Origin: a virus
Strand: one strand, 5' to 3'
Length of the DNA stretch: 26,666 bases
Virus record (IMG/VR): IMGVR_UViG_3300001815_000318
Coordinates: 1 to 26,666 of that record
Part shown: in pieces, positions 7,782 through 15,513 of the stretch
How the letters are laid out: each line of letters starts with the position of its first letter
Position numbering within the stretch: the first letter of the stretch is position 1
Translations under genes and position numbers: made by a program
The notes under the pieces: model-generated
What the model was told of the DNA's origin: nothing
The model's input: the letters and a program-made list of their open reading frames with translations, nothing else
The model's database searches: none

Positions 7782-10024
7782 TGAGCAGCCTGACCCTGAC
7801 GGATCATCGGGCGATTGACCCGCTCGCCCAGCCACAGCGCGAGAACCGGAACACGGGCCTCGATCACTTCGCGATCAGTGGCCGAGGCGGCGTCGCTACC
7901 GTGGCCTATGTCGAAGCAGTGCAACTGAAGCGTGACGTCGTCGAGATGGACCTCGCGGTCACCGGAGTAGGCGTACGGTGGTCGGCCTGGATGGGCACCT
8001 GCAAAGACTTGCTTGATGCGTCCGGTTTCATCAACACCGCGGAAGGGTTCAGACTCGGGTCGCATTATGATCACATTGGCCGCCAAGTCCTCGTGCTCGT
8101 CGAGGGCATTCGCAATCATCGACATAGCGACTTGCCACTGCGTGTGTTCCTCGGGATCTGGGAGAACCACGCCGGCCAGAACCCGCTCATAGAACTCCTT
8201 TAGCGGAATATCGATCTGTCCAGTGTGCCGATGATCATTCCTGATCCCGCTGGAGTCTTCGATCCAAGGCGCTTCGGTGAACATCAGCAATTCTGCTCTC
8301 GATGCAACAAACTCATGCACCAGAGCCCCGTTCTCCCGGCACCGCTGCACTCGCTCCAGAGTCCCCGCTTGAGGGAGCCAGCCCTTACGGAGTATGTAGC
8401 GAGTCGGGTTATCGACAAGCACCGCCGGACGTGTCGGCCGGAGTAAGGCGTCGAGCTCAAATTCCCGTGGAATCGTTGGCTCCGCCAAGCGGTGGCGATT
8501 GCGCTCGAGAAAGCCGCGCATGCTTCGCTCGTGTCGCACGTACACGGAGAAGGCCCGCCGAGAATCTGGGCCTAGGTAAATCCGGCACAGATCCTCGTAA
8601 CCCCGCTTGTATCCGAAGAACCGGGCTCTTTGCTGAATAGTGTCGGCTTGACCGGTCCCGATGTCTCTCGGCATATATGTGACCGTCAGACCTTCGACGG
8701 TGAAGCCGCGGTCGAGGTTCTGTCCGCCAACGAGAATCCACGAATAGGTCTGCCCCCACTCTGTTGACCAATCGGTACGATCGACTCCCGGCCGAGCATT
8801 CACCTCCCGGACCTGTGTATGTCCGATCGCTTCGGGGAGCATCTCAGCCAACTCGTCAAACTCGGCGAGTTCCTCATTCGTATCCGTGCCGGCCAGGTCT
8901 GCGTACGCCTCCTGGAAAGCCGCCAATTGAAGTGGGCGATCGTGCTCATCGCCGATCTCTCTACACCAAGAGGCCATTGCCATTCGAATCCGATCCGCAA
9001 AGAACTGGTGGCTGTTCTGTGATCGGGACGGGTGCACCATCATCGATCGGTTGGACGGCACAGGAAGCTCGCCCGTTCGACGTTCGTTGACAAGTCCTTG
9101 TGCTACTCCCAAAAAAAAGACTCGCATCGCCTTGAACAGCGATGGCGGGGCCTCGAGCAGATCATCGCACATCTGCAGGTCATTCTGCGAGATACCGCGG
9201 ACTAGGTCATCCTCGCGCTCGACGAACACTCGATGCCCGCCCACATAGCCGTCTCCGGGCTCCAGCGGCTCACAGAAGCTCGGAGACAGGCGATCCCATA
9301 GAGGAATAAAGACGTTCGCCTGTGGCGTGGCCGTGTACTGCAGATAGGTGTGTCGCGGAGCACGATCGCGGAGACCGAGGATCTGGGAGTAGTTGGCGCT
9401 TTCTCCGTTCTGATTCACCTGAGTATTCAACGAAATCTGGTCGGCTTCATCATCGATGATCAGCATCGGCGAAGCCGAGTCACCCAGCGCCTCTATCAGC
9501 GCTCCGAGGTTCTGGACGTGCCGATGGTGCTTCAGCGAGGTGAGTAGCAGCGTCTTTGGCCGTCCGTTGTCCCATCCTGCGAGAGCGGTATTGAGTTCAT
9601 GCAGTTGAGCGGTCGTCGGATTGTGCGCGCGATGCCATGGACGTCGAAAGTTCGCGCCAATGTCGAGATCTTTCGCGAGTCGGTCCTTGTTCTGATCCGC
9701 GAGATTGAGAGACGACCCCGCGATCACGGCGACGCAACGGAAGCCATTGTCATGAGCTGCGGCTGCCACAGATGTGAACGACAGTGTCTTGCCGCTCTGA
9801 ACGTAGCCGACCACAAGCCCAGTACTGTTGGCTTCGTCTGAGTCTGGCACGGGACTGACGCACTGTCGCAGAATTCGGATTGTGGATTCTCGTACCGCGC
9901 GTCTCGCGAGGGGGTCATCGGGGAACTTCGCATTGAGGAGGCGCTCGAGTTCCTTGCCGACTGTGGGTTCCCACCGTTCGCCACTCGGTCCCAATACCCT
10001 CGCCTCGGCATTGCCGTTACTCAT
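7778..10024 (-). CDS. Z1-domain superfamily 2-like NTPase (748 aa)
   Basis: This is a helicase-like ATPase thought to move or remodel DNA for the restriction complex. Walker A is G-Y-V-Q-S-G-K-T (73-80), Walker B is I-I-D-D-E-A-D (~189-195), and a motif III-like T-A-T-P-Q-A-N follows at 231-237. Later, G-G-Q-N-L-D-R-G-F-T and Q-Q-R-A-R-F-F-G-Y-K are the characteristic Z1 elements corresponding to helicase motifs V and VI. The length is normal for the family. It overlaps the ATPase gene upstream (ATGA at 10021-10024) and the DUF4420 gene downstream (ATGA at 7778-7781), so the three subunits are translationally coupled in the order ATPase, Z1, nuclease. Codon use is less GC-biased than in the phage-like genes to the right. 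Confidence 0.95.
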   Translation of the reverse strand: MSNGNAEARVLGPSGERWEPTVGKELERLLNAKFPDDPLARRAVRESTIRILRQCVSPVPDSDEANSTGLVVGYVQSGKTLSFTSVAAAAHDNGFRCVAVIAGSSLNLADQNKDRLAKDLDIGANFRRPWHRAHNPTTAQLHELNTALAGWDNGRPKTLLLTSLKHHRHVQNLGALIEALGDSASPMLIIDDEADQISLNTQVNQNGESANYSQILGLRDRAPRHTYLQYTATPQANVFIPLWDRLSPSFCEPLEPGDGYVGGHRVFVEREDDLVRGISQNDLQMCDDLLEAPPSLFKAMRVFFLGVAQGLVNERRTGELPVPSNRSMMVHPSRSQNSHQFFADRIRMAMASWCREIGDEHDRPLQLAAFQEAYADLAGTDTNEELAEFDELAEMLPEAIGHTQVREVNARPGVDRTDWSTEWGQTYSWILVGGQNLDRGFTVEGLTVTYMPRDIGTGQADTIQQRARFFGYKRGYEDLCRIYLGPDSRRAFSVYVRHERSMRGFLERNRHRLAEPTIPREFELDALLRPTRPAVLVDNPTRYILRKGWLPQAGTLERVQRCRENGALVHEFVASRAELLMFTEAPWIEDSSGIRNDHRHTGQIDIPLKEFYERVLAGVVLPDPEEHTQWQVAMSMIANALDEHEDLAANVIIMRPESEPFRGVDETGRIKQVFAGAHPGRPPYAYSGDREVHLDDVTLQLHCFDIGHGSDAASATDREVIEARVPVLALWLGERVNRPMIRQGQAAQ

Positions 10025-11592
10025 TCGTCGCCTCCATTAGTGCGGCGCGAGAGGGATGACCTCAGCAACTCATTGGCATTCCGGCGCAGTTCGCCAGGGC
10101 CGCAACTCCCGCCGCTGAACCTCGCAAGTACCTCCGCCAGACCGAACGCTGCAGCCAATCGAAGGACCGGCTCGAGGCTCTCCTGTTCATCAAGCCTGAC
10201 CATCCTCCGCATGAACGGGCTGGCGAGGTTCACCCGGAGCCCGACACGCCGAGTCCGCAGCGCCTCGTTCTGATCACAAGCGATTTCTAGCCAGTCCGTC
10301 GCACCCTCAGAATTCGATAATTCGACCGTCACGCTCCACTCGCCTCCGTTCGCGTGGATCGCAAACTCCCGATGCTCGATAGCCGCTTCCTCATCCTCAG
10401 GTAAGGCCGCTGGAGGCTCGGGCGCCGTAGCAGTCGTTGCGCCTACGCGTGACAAGTCTTCGGCGCCGTGGTTCGTCAACGCCGTTACGACTCCAGAGAC
10501 CGCGTTGCTCGTAGCACGGGATGTGCCGGATCGTGTCGGACGCCCGCTTCGGTAGTTTCGCGCCTGTTTAAGGAGAGGAAGTGGTTCTTCGTCTAGTGCA
10601 CTACGTAGTCGCTCCAAGAACTGATCCTCAGCATCGCCCCAGCGAAAGCCATCCTTCGTGTGCGACACATCAAAGTCGTCCATGTGAAGCTCGCCCCACA
10701 CGCGTTGCGACTCATACGTGTTACCACTGCCGAAGATCTCGGGCGGCCGATACTTCTCGTCGCCTGTGCCGATGATCGCTCGATTCCGACGGAAAAGACA
10801 GAGGCCGGCTCGACGGGTGTCACCCCGGGCGAGCAGCCCTGCCTCGCCGCAAACCACACGGCCGTCATCAAGTTCGAATGCGATGGACTTTCGCCACGAT
10901 ACAGGCTCACCATCTGGTTCGTTCTGTACGCCATAGCGAGATGCGACGAGCGACTCTGGCTCAACGTACGTCAAGGCCTCGCCGGAGGACAGGCCCGACG
11001 CCCCGGGCACTCGTAGCTCTAGGAGTTGATCGCGGATAAAGCAGCGATAGATGTCGGAGAGGTGATCACGGATCTTTCCGAGCGTGCGACCCTGCGGAAC
11101 CTGGTACACGTTGCGAAGCGTGATCCGCGTGAAGTGGTCGGAGGGATCACACGGTACGGTCTCGATGTCCAGTTCATCGATGCGGTCCTCGATGATCTTG
11201 TCGATGTTGAAGTAGATACGGCGCTCTACTGGCTCCCCGATTGCACTCGTGTGAACGTCCCACATGGGAGCGAACCAGCAAGAAGCGCTCTTCATCCCCA
11301 TGCCAAACTGACTGAGCCCCCTCGCATTCTGCGGAGGCTCAGCGGGCCGGAACGCACGTGCGATGTCGGATTCGGCAATGCCGCCGGCGTTGTCTGTGAT
11401 CACGATCGTCTTATCGAGACGGTCAATCTCGATGGCCACAGACAGCGTGGCTCCCGGTCGAAGACGGTCGCGAGACGACAGAAAGCTCTGCGCCGCGTTG
11501 TCGACATATTCCGCCAAGGCGTACCAAGGCTTGTACTCCAGGTGACGGAGCACGGCAAGAATATTGACGCCCGGTCGGATTCCAACTCTCAT
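10021..11592 (-). CDS. MORC/MutL-like GHKL ATPase of R-M locus (523 aa)
   Basis: This is an ATP-dependent clamp-type protein and the first gene of the restriction operon. The GHKL (histidine kinase/HSP90-like) fold is marked by the N-box A-E-Y-V-D-N-A (E28, D31, N32), the D-N-A-G-G-I box (67-72) and the glycine lid G-L-S-Q-F-G-M-G-M-K-S-A-S (92-104). The F-R-P-A segment before the lid and the S-Q-F-G-x-G pattern are typical of the bacterial MORC-related group rather than MutL proper. The C-terminal ~200 residues are less conserved and probably mediate dimerisation or partner contacts. The ATG at 11592 has no clear ribosome site. The gene is divergent from the XRE gene across a 120-base gap that may hold both promoters. 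Confidence 0.93.
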   Translation of the reverse strand: MRVGIRPGVNILAVLRHLEYKPWYALAEYVDNAAQSFLSSRDRLRPGATLSVAIEIDRLDKTIVITDNAGGIAESDIARAFRPAEPPQNARGLSQFGMGMKSASCWFAPMWDVHTSAIGEPVERRIYFNIDKIIEDRIDELDIETVPCDPSDHFTRITLRNVYQVPQGRTLGKIRDHLSDIYRCFIRDQLLELRVPGASGLSSGEALTYVEPESLVASRYGVQNEPDGEPVSWRKSIAFELDDGRVVCGEAGLLARGDTRRAGLCLFRRNRAIIGTGDEKYRPPEIFGSGNTYESQRVWGELHMDDFDVSHTKDGFRWGDAEDQFLERLRSALDEEPLPLLKQARNYRSGRPTRSGTSRATSNAVSGVVTALTNHGAEDLSRVGATTATAPEPPAALPEDEEAAIEHREFAIHANGGEWSVTVELSNSEGATDWLEIACDQNEALRTRRVGLRVNLASPFMRRMVRLDEQESLEPVLRLAAAFGLAEVLARFSGGSCGPGELRRNANELLRSSLSRRTNGGDE

Positions 11593-11642
11593 GATCTTCG
11601 GCCCACTGTCGTCGATGGGTCGCTCCGCATACGGGCCAACCC

Positions 11643-11672
11643 TTGACCCGCCGGTTATGTGCAGGATATCCT
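11643..11672 (+). promoter_or_regulatory. candidate sigma-70 promoter of the XRE-ImmA unit
   Basis: TTGACC (11643-11648) and TATCCT (11667-11672) are separated by 18 bases, with the XRE ATG 40 bases further down. The -10 box lies inside a large palindrome, which fits autorepression. A similarly good match for the divergent restriction operon was not seen. Confidence 0.5.
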
Positions 11673-11678
11673 AAACAT
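11657..11678. promoter_or_regulatory. 22-bp interrupted palindrome, candidate XRE operator
   Basis: The core AGGATATCCT (11663-11672) is a perfect 10-bp palindrome. Its flanks ATGT (11657-11660) and ACAT (11675-11678) are also symmetric about the same centre; only two positions per half do not pair. It covers the -10 box of the XRE promoter and lies between divergent units, so binding by the XRE protein could control one or both. Confidence 0.5.
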
Positions 11679-11712
11679 CGCCCCCTGTCCGGGTCAAGGC
11701 GAGCACGACCGC

Positions 11713-12078
11713 ATGAGCGACCCCCTCCAGCATTTCGGTTCCGTCCTTCGCGAACGGCGGCTCGAGAAGGGCTTCAGCCTGCGGAAGTTCGCCGAGTTGG
11801 TGGACATCAGCCCGACGTACCTGTCGCTCGTCGAAACCGGGAAGGCGGAGTACGCCCCCGCCGCCGAGCGCGTCCGCAAGATGGCCGAGGTGCTGGGCGC
11901 CGACCCGGATCACTGGATCGCGCTGGCCGGCCGCATGCCCGAGGACGTCAAGAACATCATCCTCAAGGATCCGGAGCAGATGCCGGCGCTGCTCCGTGCC
12001 GCGAAGAACCTCACCCCCGAGCAGCTCAAGAAGCTGATCGCCGACGCAGAGCGCAAGGGCAAGGGGGCCGAGGACTGA
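11713..12078 (+). CDS. XRE-family transcriptional regulator (121 aa)
   Basis: This is a DNA-binding repressor or activator. The five-helix HTH covers ~residues 7-65 with F-S-L-R-K-F-A-E-L-V-D-I-S-P-T-Y-L-S-L-V-E as the recognition region (21-41). A charged C-terminal helix (~75-121) ends in Lys/Glu/Asp. I chose ATG 11713 over upstream GTG 11659 because the latter falls inside the operator and the promoter -10 box lies at 11667-11672; AAGGCGAG at 11698-11705 could serve as ribosome site. The stop shares a base with the ImmA start (TGATG). Pairs of XRE regulators and ImmA/IrrE peptidases normally work together: the peptidase cleaves the repressor on a signal and releases the operon. Confidence 0.9.
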   Translation: MSDPLQHFGSVLRERRLEKGFSLRKFAELVDISPTYLSLVETGKAEYAPAAERVRKMAEVLGADPDHWIALAGRMPEDVKNIILKDPEQMPALLRAAKNLTPEQLKKLIADAERKGKGAED

Positions 12079-12785
12079 TGGCCTCCGGATCGCACCAGAA
12101 GCATCGCGTGAAGTTCCTGCACGAGAAGCAGATCGAGCGGGAGGCGAAGCTCCTGCTCGACGAGTGGGCGGAGAAGGGCCACGAGATCACCGTGCCGATC
12201 CCGCTCGATGAGCTGGTCGAGATTCACCTGCAGTTGCCGTTCGAGATCGTGGATCTGCGGTCGCAGTTCGGTGGGCACGATGTCATGGGCGCCATCTGGT
12301 TCGACGACGGCACGATCCGCATCGACGCCTCGCTCGACCCGCACGAATACCCGCACCTGCGCGGGCGCTACAACTTCACCGTTGCGCACGAGGTGGGCCA
12401 TTGGCGGCTGCACCGTTCGCAGCTGCTCGACGACCCGAACGAGCGGACGCTCTTCGAGTCCGGCAGCAAGCCCGCGTTCGTGTGCCGCGATGGCGACAGC
12501 GTGCCCGAAGAGTGGCAGGCGAATGCGTTCGCGGGGTGCTTGCTGATGCCCCGCGAGCTGGTCTTCGACGAGTGGCACGCGTGGCGCGGTGCCGATGCGC
12601 CCGTGCCGGACGCGGATCTGGACGTCCGACCCCTCGCCCGCAACCAGAAACGAGATGTCGAACTCGCCCGCGAGGCGCTGTGCAAGCCGCTGGCGGAGAG
12701 GTTCGAGGTGTCCGCGCACGCGATGCGGATCCGCCTGGAGAACCTCGGGCTGTTCGTGAAGGAGATCGAACCCGGGCTGTTCTGA
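12078..12785 (+). CDS. ImmA/IrrE family metallopeptidase (235 aa)
   Basis: This is a zinc peptidase expected to cleave the partner XRE repressor. The active-site helix is A-H-E-V-G-H-W (HEVGH 104-108: zinc ligands H104 and H108, catalytic E105). The third-ligand region E-E-W-Q-A-N-A-F-A-G-C-L-L-M-P (~145-160) is the usual second signature of the family. The N-terminal ~90 residues include an I-P-L-D-E-L-V-E-I helix and a strand pair that lead into the protease core; the C-terminus adds a helical segment of the sort often seen as a signal-sensing extension. TGATG links it to the XRE gene. After its stop, a 66-base gap with a weak hairpin and an inverted repeat precedes the next gene. Confidence 0.93.
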   Translation: MASGSHQKHRVKFLHEKQIEREAKLLLDEWAEKGHEITVPIPLDELVEIHLQLPFEIVDLRSQFGGHDVMGAIWFDDGTIRIDASLDPHEYPHLRGRYNFTVAHEVGHWRLHRSQLLDDPNERTLFESGSKPAFVCRDGDSVPEEWQANAFAGCLLMPRELVFDEWHAWRGADAPVPDADLDVRPLARNQKRDVELAREALCKPLAERFEVSAHAMRIRLENLGLFVKEIEPGLF

Positions 12786-12823
12786 CAGGGCGCGTTGCCC
12801 TCTCTATTTGCCCGGAGTGTTTA

Positions 12824-12838
12824 CTGTCCACGGGACAG
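12824..12838. promoter_or_regulatory. perfect inverted repeat CTGTCC-ACG-GGACAG, candidate operator
   Basis: The two 6-bp arms (12824-12829 and 12833-12838) are exact complements around a 3-base spacer, 14 bases upstream of the ATG at 12852. A TTTACT at 12820-12825 is a possible -10 element, with TTGCCC at 12795-12800 as a weakly placed -35 (spacing 19). It suggests an internal promoter controlled by a dimeric regulator. Its sequence differs from the palindrome before the XRE gene, so the regulator need not be the same. Confidence 0.4.
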
Positions 12839-12851
12839 AAAGGTATGAGTC

Positions 12852-14036
12852 ATGGCCAAGGCCTTTGACCCCCGCAAGGTGCTCAAGCAGATCGCCAACC
12901 CCCTCCTCCGCGCGTTCTTCGAGCGGCGCGGGGAGCTGACGGAGATCACATGGGATGAACTCACCGAGCACAAGATCGAGCCCGTCTTCGAGGCGTGGCA
13001 GGCGCTGCCCGAGCGCCAGCGGCAGGAGGTGCAGGTCATCCTGCGCGATATCAACGAGCTGGCGGACCACCGCGGCATGGCGGTCCTGGCCGAGGAGATC
13101 CTTTGGCGCGATGCGACCATGGCCGAGGACTTCAAGGCCCAGGCGAGCAAGCAGGACAAGGCGATGTGGGTTTACCTGCACCTGCCCGAGGCGTTCACCG
13201 AGGGCGCGATGTTCGCGCGGGCGGACAGCCTCGCCGCCGGCCGGCATTGGAAGCGGCGGAACAGCCTGCCGAAGGTGCCGCTCGAGGTGACGCCCGAGAT
13301 GCTCGAGCGGCTCAGCGATGCGCTCACCGCCTTCTACGGGCCCAAGCAGATGCGCGGTCGCTGCTGCAAGGTGGTCCACTACCGCCGCCAGGGCGGGGCC
13401 GATTACTTCTTCGCGTATCTGGACGACTACCCGGACAAGCACATCGTGTTCGACGCCGACAGCGATGAGCCCGTGGTGCGGTCGGACCGCTACGCCTTCG
13501 AGAACGTCTTCGTGTACAACGCCGATGACGGGTCGATGGAGGTGTTCGCGCAGGGCGGCAAGCCGGTCTGGGAGCCGCTGCAGCTCGCGTTCTGCAAGGC
13601 GGTGCTGGGCCGGGATGTGGACCCGGCCGACCCGCTGAGGCCGACCTTCAAGCTCGACCATCTGCTCAGCCCGGACTTCCCGTTGGCCGTCGAGGCAACA
13701 GACGGCGTCGAGGACGCTCGCATCACGCAGATGCGCATCGCGCCCCGCGGCAGCGGCGGCTGGGTCGAGATCAAGGCCGACCCCAAGGCCTCGCCGAACG
13801 ACATCTACCGCAAGTTCGAGCGGTGGCTGCGCACGGAGAACGTCACGGCCGAGGGCGCAAAGGTCCTGTCGGCCTCGGTCGCGATGCGGTTCCGGCACGA
13901 CGGTCCGGGCCGGGCGCCCACGCTTCGGTTCAGCGTCTCGGCGCCGAACTCGAGCAACCTCAAGAGCAAGCCGGACGAGCATCGGGCCGTCGGCGAGCGG
14001 TGCCTGCGGCGCTGGGGGGTGACCGATGACCAGTGA
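12852..14036 (+). CDS. unassigned protein X of XRE-ImmA unit (394 aa)
   Basis: This is a clear real gene by codon bias, starting at ATG 12852 with AAAGG 8-9 bases upstream. I do not recognise the family. The N-terminal ~145 residues are helical and charged, with W-D-E-L, an E-R-Q-R-Q-E-V segment, and W-V-Y-L-H-L-P. A middle region (~150-270) is mixed alpha/beta with C-C-K-V-V-H-Y-R-R and Y-F-F-A-Y-L-D-D-Y-P-D-K-H, which has the look of a compact enzymatic or ligand-binding core. The C-terminal ~110 residues are strand-rich with repeated R-x-S-V-S-A type strands and a conserved-looking D-I-Y-R-K-F-E-R-W. There is no signal peptide or membrane segment. It overlaps the next gene by 11 bases, so the two are probably partners. 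Confidence 0.85.
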   Translation: MAKAFDPRKVLKQIANPLLRAFFERRGELTEITWDELTEHKIEPVFEAWQALPERQRQEVQVILRDINELADHRGMAVLAEEILWRDATMAEDFKAQASKQDKAMWVYLHLPEAFTEGAMFARADSLAAGRHWKRRNSLPKVPLEVTPEMLERLSDALTAFYGPKQMRGRCCKVVHYRRQGGADYFFAYLDDYPDKHIVFDADSDEPVVRSDRYAFENVFVYNADDGSMEVFAQGGKPVWEPLQLAFCKAVLGRDVDPADPLRPTFKLDHLLSPDFPLAVEATDGVEDARITQMRIAPRGSGGWVEIKADPKASPNDIYRKFERWLRTENVTAEGAKVLSASVAMRFRHDGPGRAPTLRFSVSAPNSSNLKSKPDEHRAVGERCLRRWGVTDDQ

Positions 14037-15513
14037 GGCGGTGATGCGACTACTGCTCGCCGCGGCCGATGACCTCGGCCGCACCTTCGACCACCGCGAC
14101 CTGAGCGAGTGGCCCCCGGGGTCACTCCAGGTCTTCCAGAAGCTCGGCGTGGTCCGCCGGTCCGCCGGCGGCCTGACCGCCTCGTGCCCGAGTTGTGACG
14201 ACGGGCACATCGAGGTCGTGGCCGAGCGGCCCGGTCCCGACGGCCAGACGAGGCTTTACATTTACTGCCCGGAGCAACTCCGTCTCGAGGTCACTGCCGA
14301 GATGTGCCAGGGCTGGGAGGTCAACCCGGACGGGCTGGCCGCGTGCGTCGCAGCCGGGCTGGGCCTCAAGGGCACGCCGAAGGCCGTGGTGCCCAACCGG
14401 CTCTGGCGAATCGGCCGGATCCCGTGCGACGGCACGACCCGCGAGGTCGTGTTCGCCGTGCGGCTCGGCGAGGCCGACGCGGCCTCTGTCATGGCGCATG
14501 TTGGGGTAGGCGGGCGGGCGATCGTGGTCGTCCCTCGCCTCGTCCCAGACGACCGGATCTGGCCGGGGCGGGTCCCGGCGGTCGTGCCTCTGGACCGCGT
14601 GGGCGAGCTCGATGCCGACCAGTTCGTCGTCGATGGCGCTGCGTTCATGGAGATCATCGCTGAGACGGACGCGATCGCTGAATCCAAGAGCCTCCTCCCG
14701 GTTGACCCCCAGGTGAAGAAGCAGGTCATCCGCAAGCAGCTCAAGGCCGAGATCAAGGGCCATCTCAACGACGACGTGCTCATCGCTGCTCGGATAACGC
14801 ACGGCTCGACGAGAAAGGCCGCCACCGCGTTGACGCAGCAACTGGGTCGGACGGTGTCCAAGGACCAAGTCCAGCGTGCCATCAACCGCGCTGGTGGGCT
14901 GGACGCGATCTCGGAACTCGATGACTCGAACTCTGTCGCCCGGACTGTCGCGTCGCAAAGCCGCGACAGGGCAAAGAAAATTGAGCAGTACCGCTCAGTC
15001 CGTCATTCACAGCGCCTTGCGGACTTCGGGGCGGGCCGTCGGCTCGCCCTTTTTCTTGCGCCATCCGCGACACCACAGCCCGCGTCCGAGGCCGGTCAGC
15101 TCATAACCGGCCAGTCAGCGGACGCACCTGTGATCCTCGCCGCGCGTGCGGCGACACAGTTCCACGACTGTGCGGACCTGCCGACTGGCGGTGAGCCAGA
15201 CCTCCGGCCTCGGAGGTTTCGATGGCAACCTGCCACGACGTCGTCACGCACACGTTCACCGTTGACTTCATCCGCATCAAGGCCCGCCAGCTCTGCCGCC
15301 GGTCCGACGTGTCCCGCTCGGACCAGGATGACATGCAGCAGGAGATGCGACTGTACCTGTGGAAGAAGGCTCATCTCTTCGATCCCGGCCGCGGCAATGT
15401 CGAGGCATTCGTCACCACGGCGATCAACAGCTGGGTCGGCATGCACCTCCGCGGTCTTGATCGGATCAAGCGCCGCAACGAGGCGACCGCGATCTCGCTC
15501 GAACGCACGCTGA
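14026..15513 (+). CDS. unassigned protein Y with zinc-knuckle and HTH (frame open to 15513; true end probably before 15030)
   Basis: The ATG at 14026 lies inside the end of protein X. Recognisable coding runs to about residue 310. Near residues 49-85 C-P-S-C and a later Y-C-P-E could bind zinc. Residues ~245-290 contain an HTH-like segment with S-T-R-K-A-A-T-A-L-T-Q-Q-L-G-R-T-V-S-K-D-Q-V-Q-R-A-I, preceded by a helical linker. Beyond ~335 the frame crosses a strong terminator (15029-15057) and then lies out of frame on the sigma-like gene, where it is Arg/Ser/Pro-rich shadow sequence. The real stop was probably lost by a frameshift or base error: the frame one base behind has stops at 14922 and 14982. 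A DNA-binding role is suggested by the HTH; the family is unknown to me. Confidence 0.65.
   Translation: MTSEAVMRLLLAAADDLGRTFDHRDLSEWPPGSLQVFQKLGVVRRSAGGLTASCPSCDDGHIEVVAERPGPDGQTRLYIYCPEQLRLEVTAEMCQGWEVNPDGLAACVAAGLGLKGTPKAVVPNRLWRIGRIPCDGTTREVVFAVRLGEADAASVMAHVGVGGRAIVVVPRLVPDDRIWPGRVPAVVPLDRVGELDADQFVVDGAAFMEIIAETDAIAESKSLLPVDPQVKKQVIRKQLKAEIKGHLNDDVLIAARITHGSTRKAATALTQQLGRTVSKDQVQRAINRAGGLDAISELDDSNSVARTVASQSRDRAKKIEQYRSVRHSQRLADFGAGRRLALFLAPSATPQPASEAGQLITGQSADAPVILAARAATQFHDCADLPTGGEPDLRPRRFRWQPATTSSRTRSPLTSSASRPASSAAGPTCPARTRMTCSRRCDCTCGRRLISSIPAAAMSRHSSPRRSTAGSACTSAVLIGSSAATRRPRSRSNAR
15029..15057 (+). terminator. strong intrinsic terminator ending the XRE-ImmA unit
   Basis: GGGCGGGCC (15029-15037) pairs with GGCTCGCCC (15041-15049) through one G-U wobble and a 3-base loop, followed by TTTTTCTT (15050-15057). 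This is a textbook factor-independent terminator and the clearest one in the window. It separates the regulator unit from the phage-like genes and lies within the formally open frame of protein Y. Confidence 0.85.
15201..15216 (+). promoter_or_regulatory. hairpin that sequesters the ribosome site of the sigma-like gene
   Basis: CCTCCG (15201-15206) and CGGAGG (15211-15216) are perfect complements around GCCT. The right arm is the GGAGG Shine-Dalgarno sequence of the gene starting at 15222, 5 bases away. In the RNA the site would be masked, which suggests that translation of the sigma-like factor is held down until the hairpin opens. Confidence 0.5.

Noticed and set aside
5475-11592. Whether the restriction locus is DISARM or BREX
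   Set aside because: DISARM needs DrmA/DrmB/DrmC and BREX needs PglZ/BrxL/PglX-type genes; none is present, while the MORC, Z1 and DUF4420 signatures are clear.
12804-14210. Minus-strand frame of 468 codons
   Set aside because: It is antisense to protein X and the start of protein Y, with a His/Leu/Arg-rich shadow composition; the plus strand has ribosome sites and coupling.
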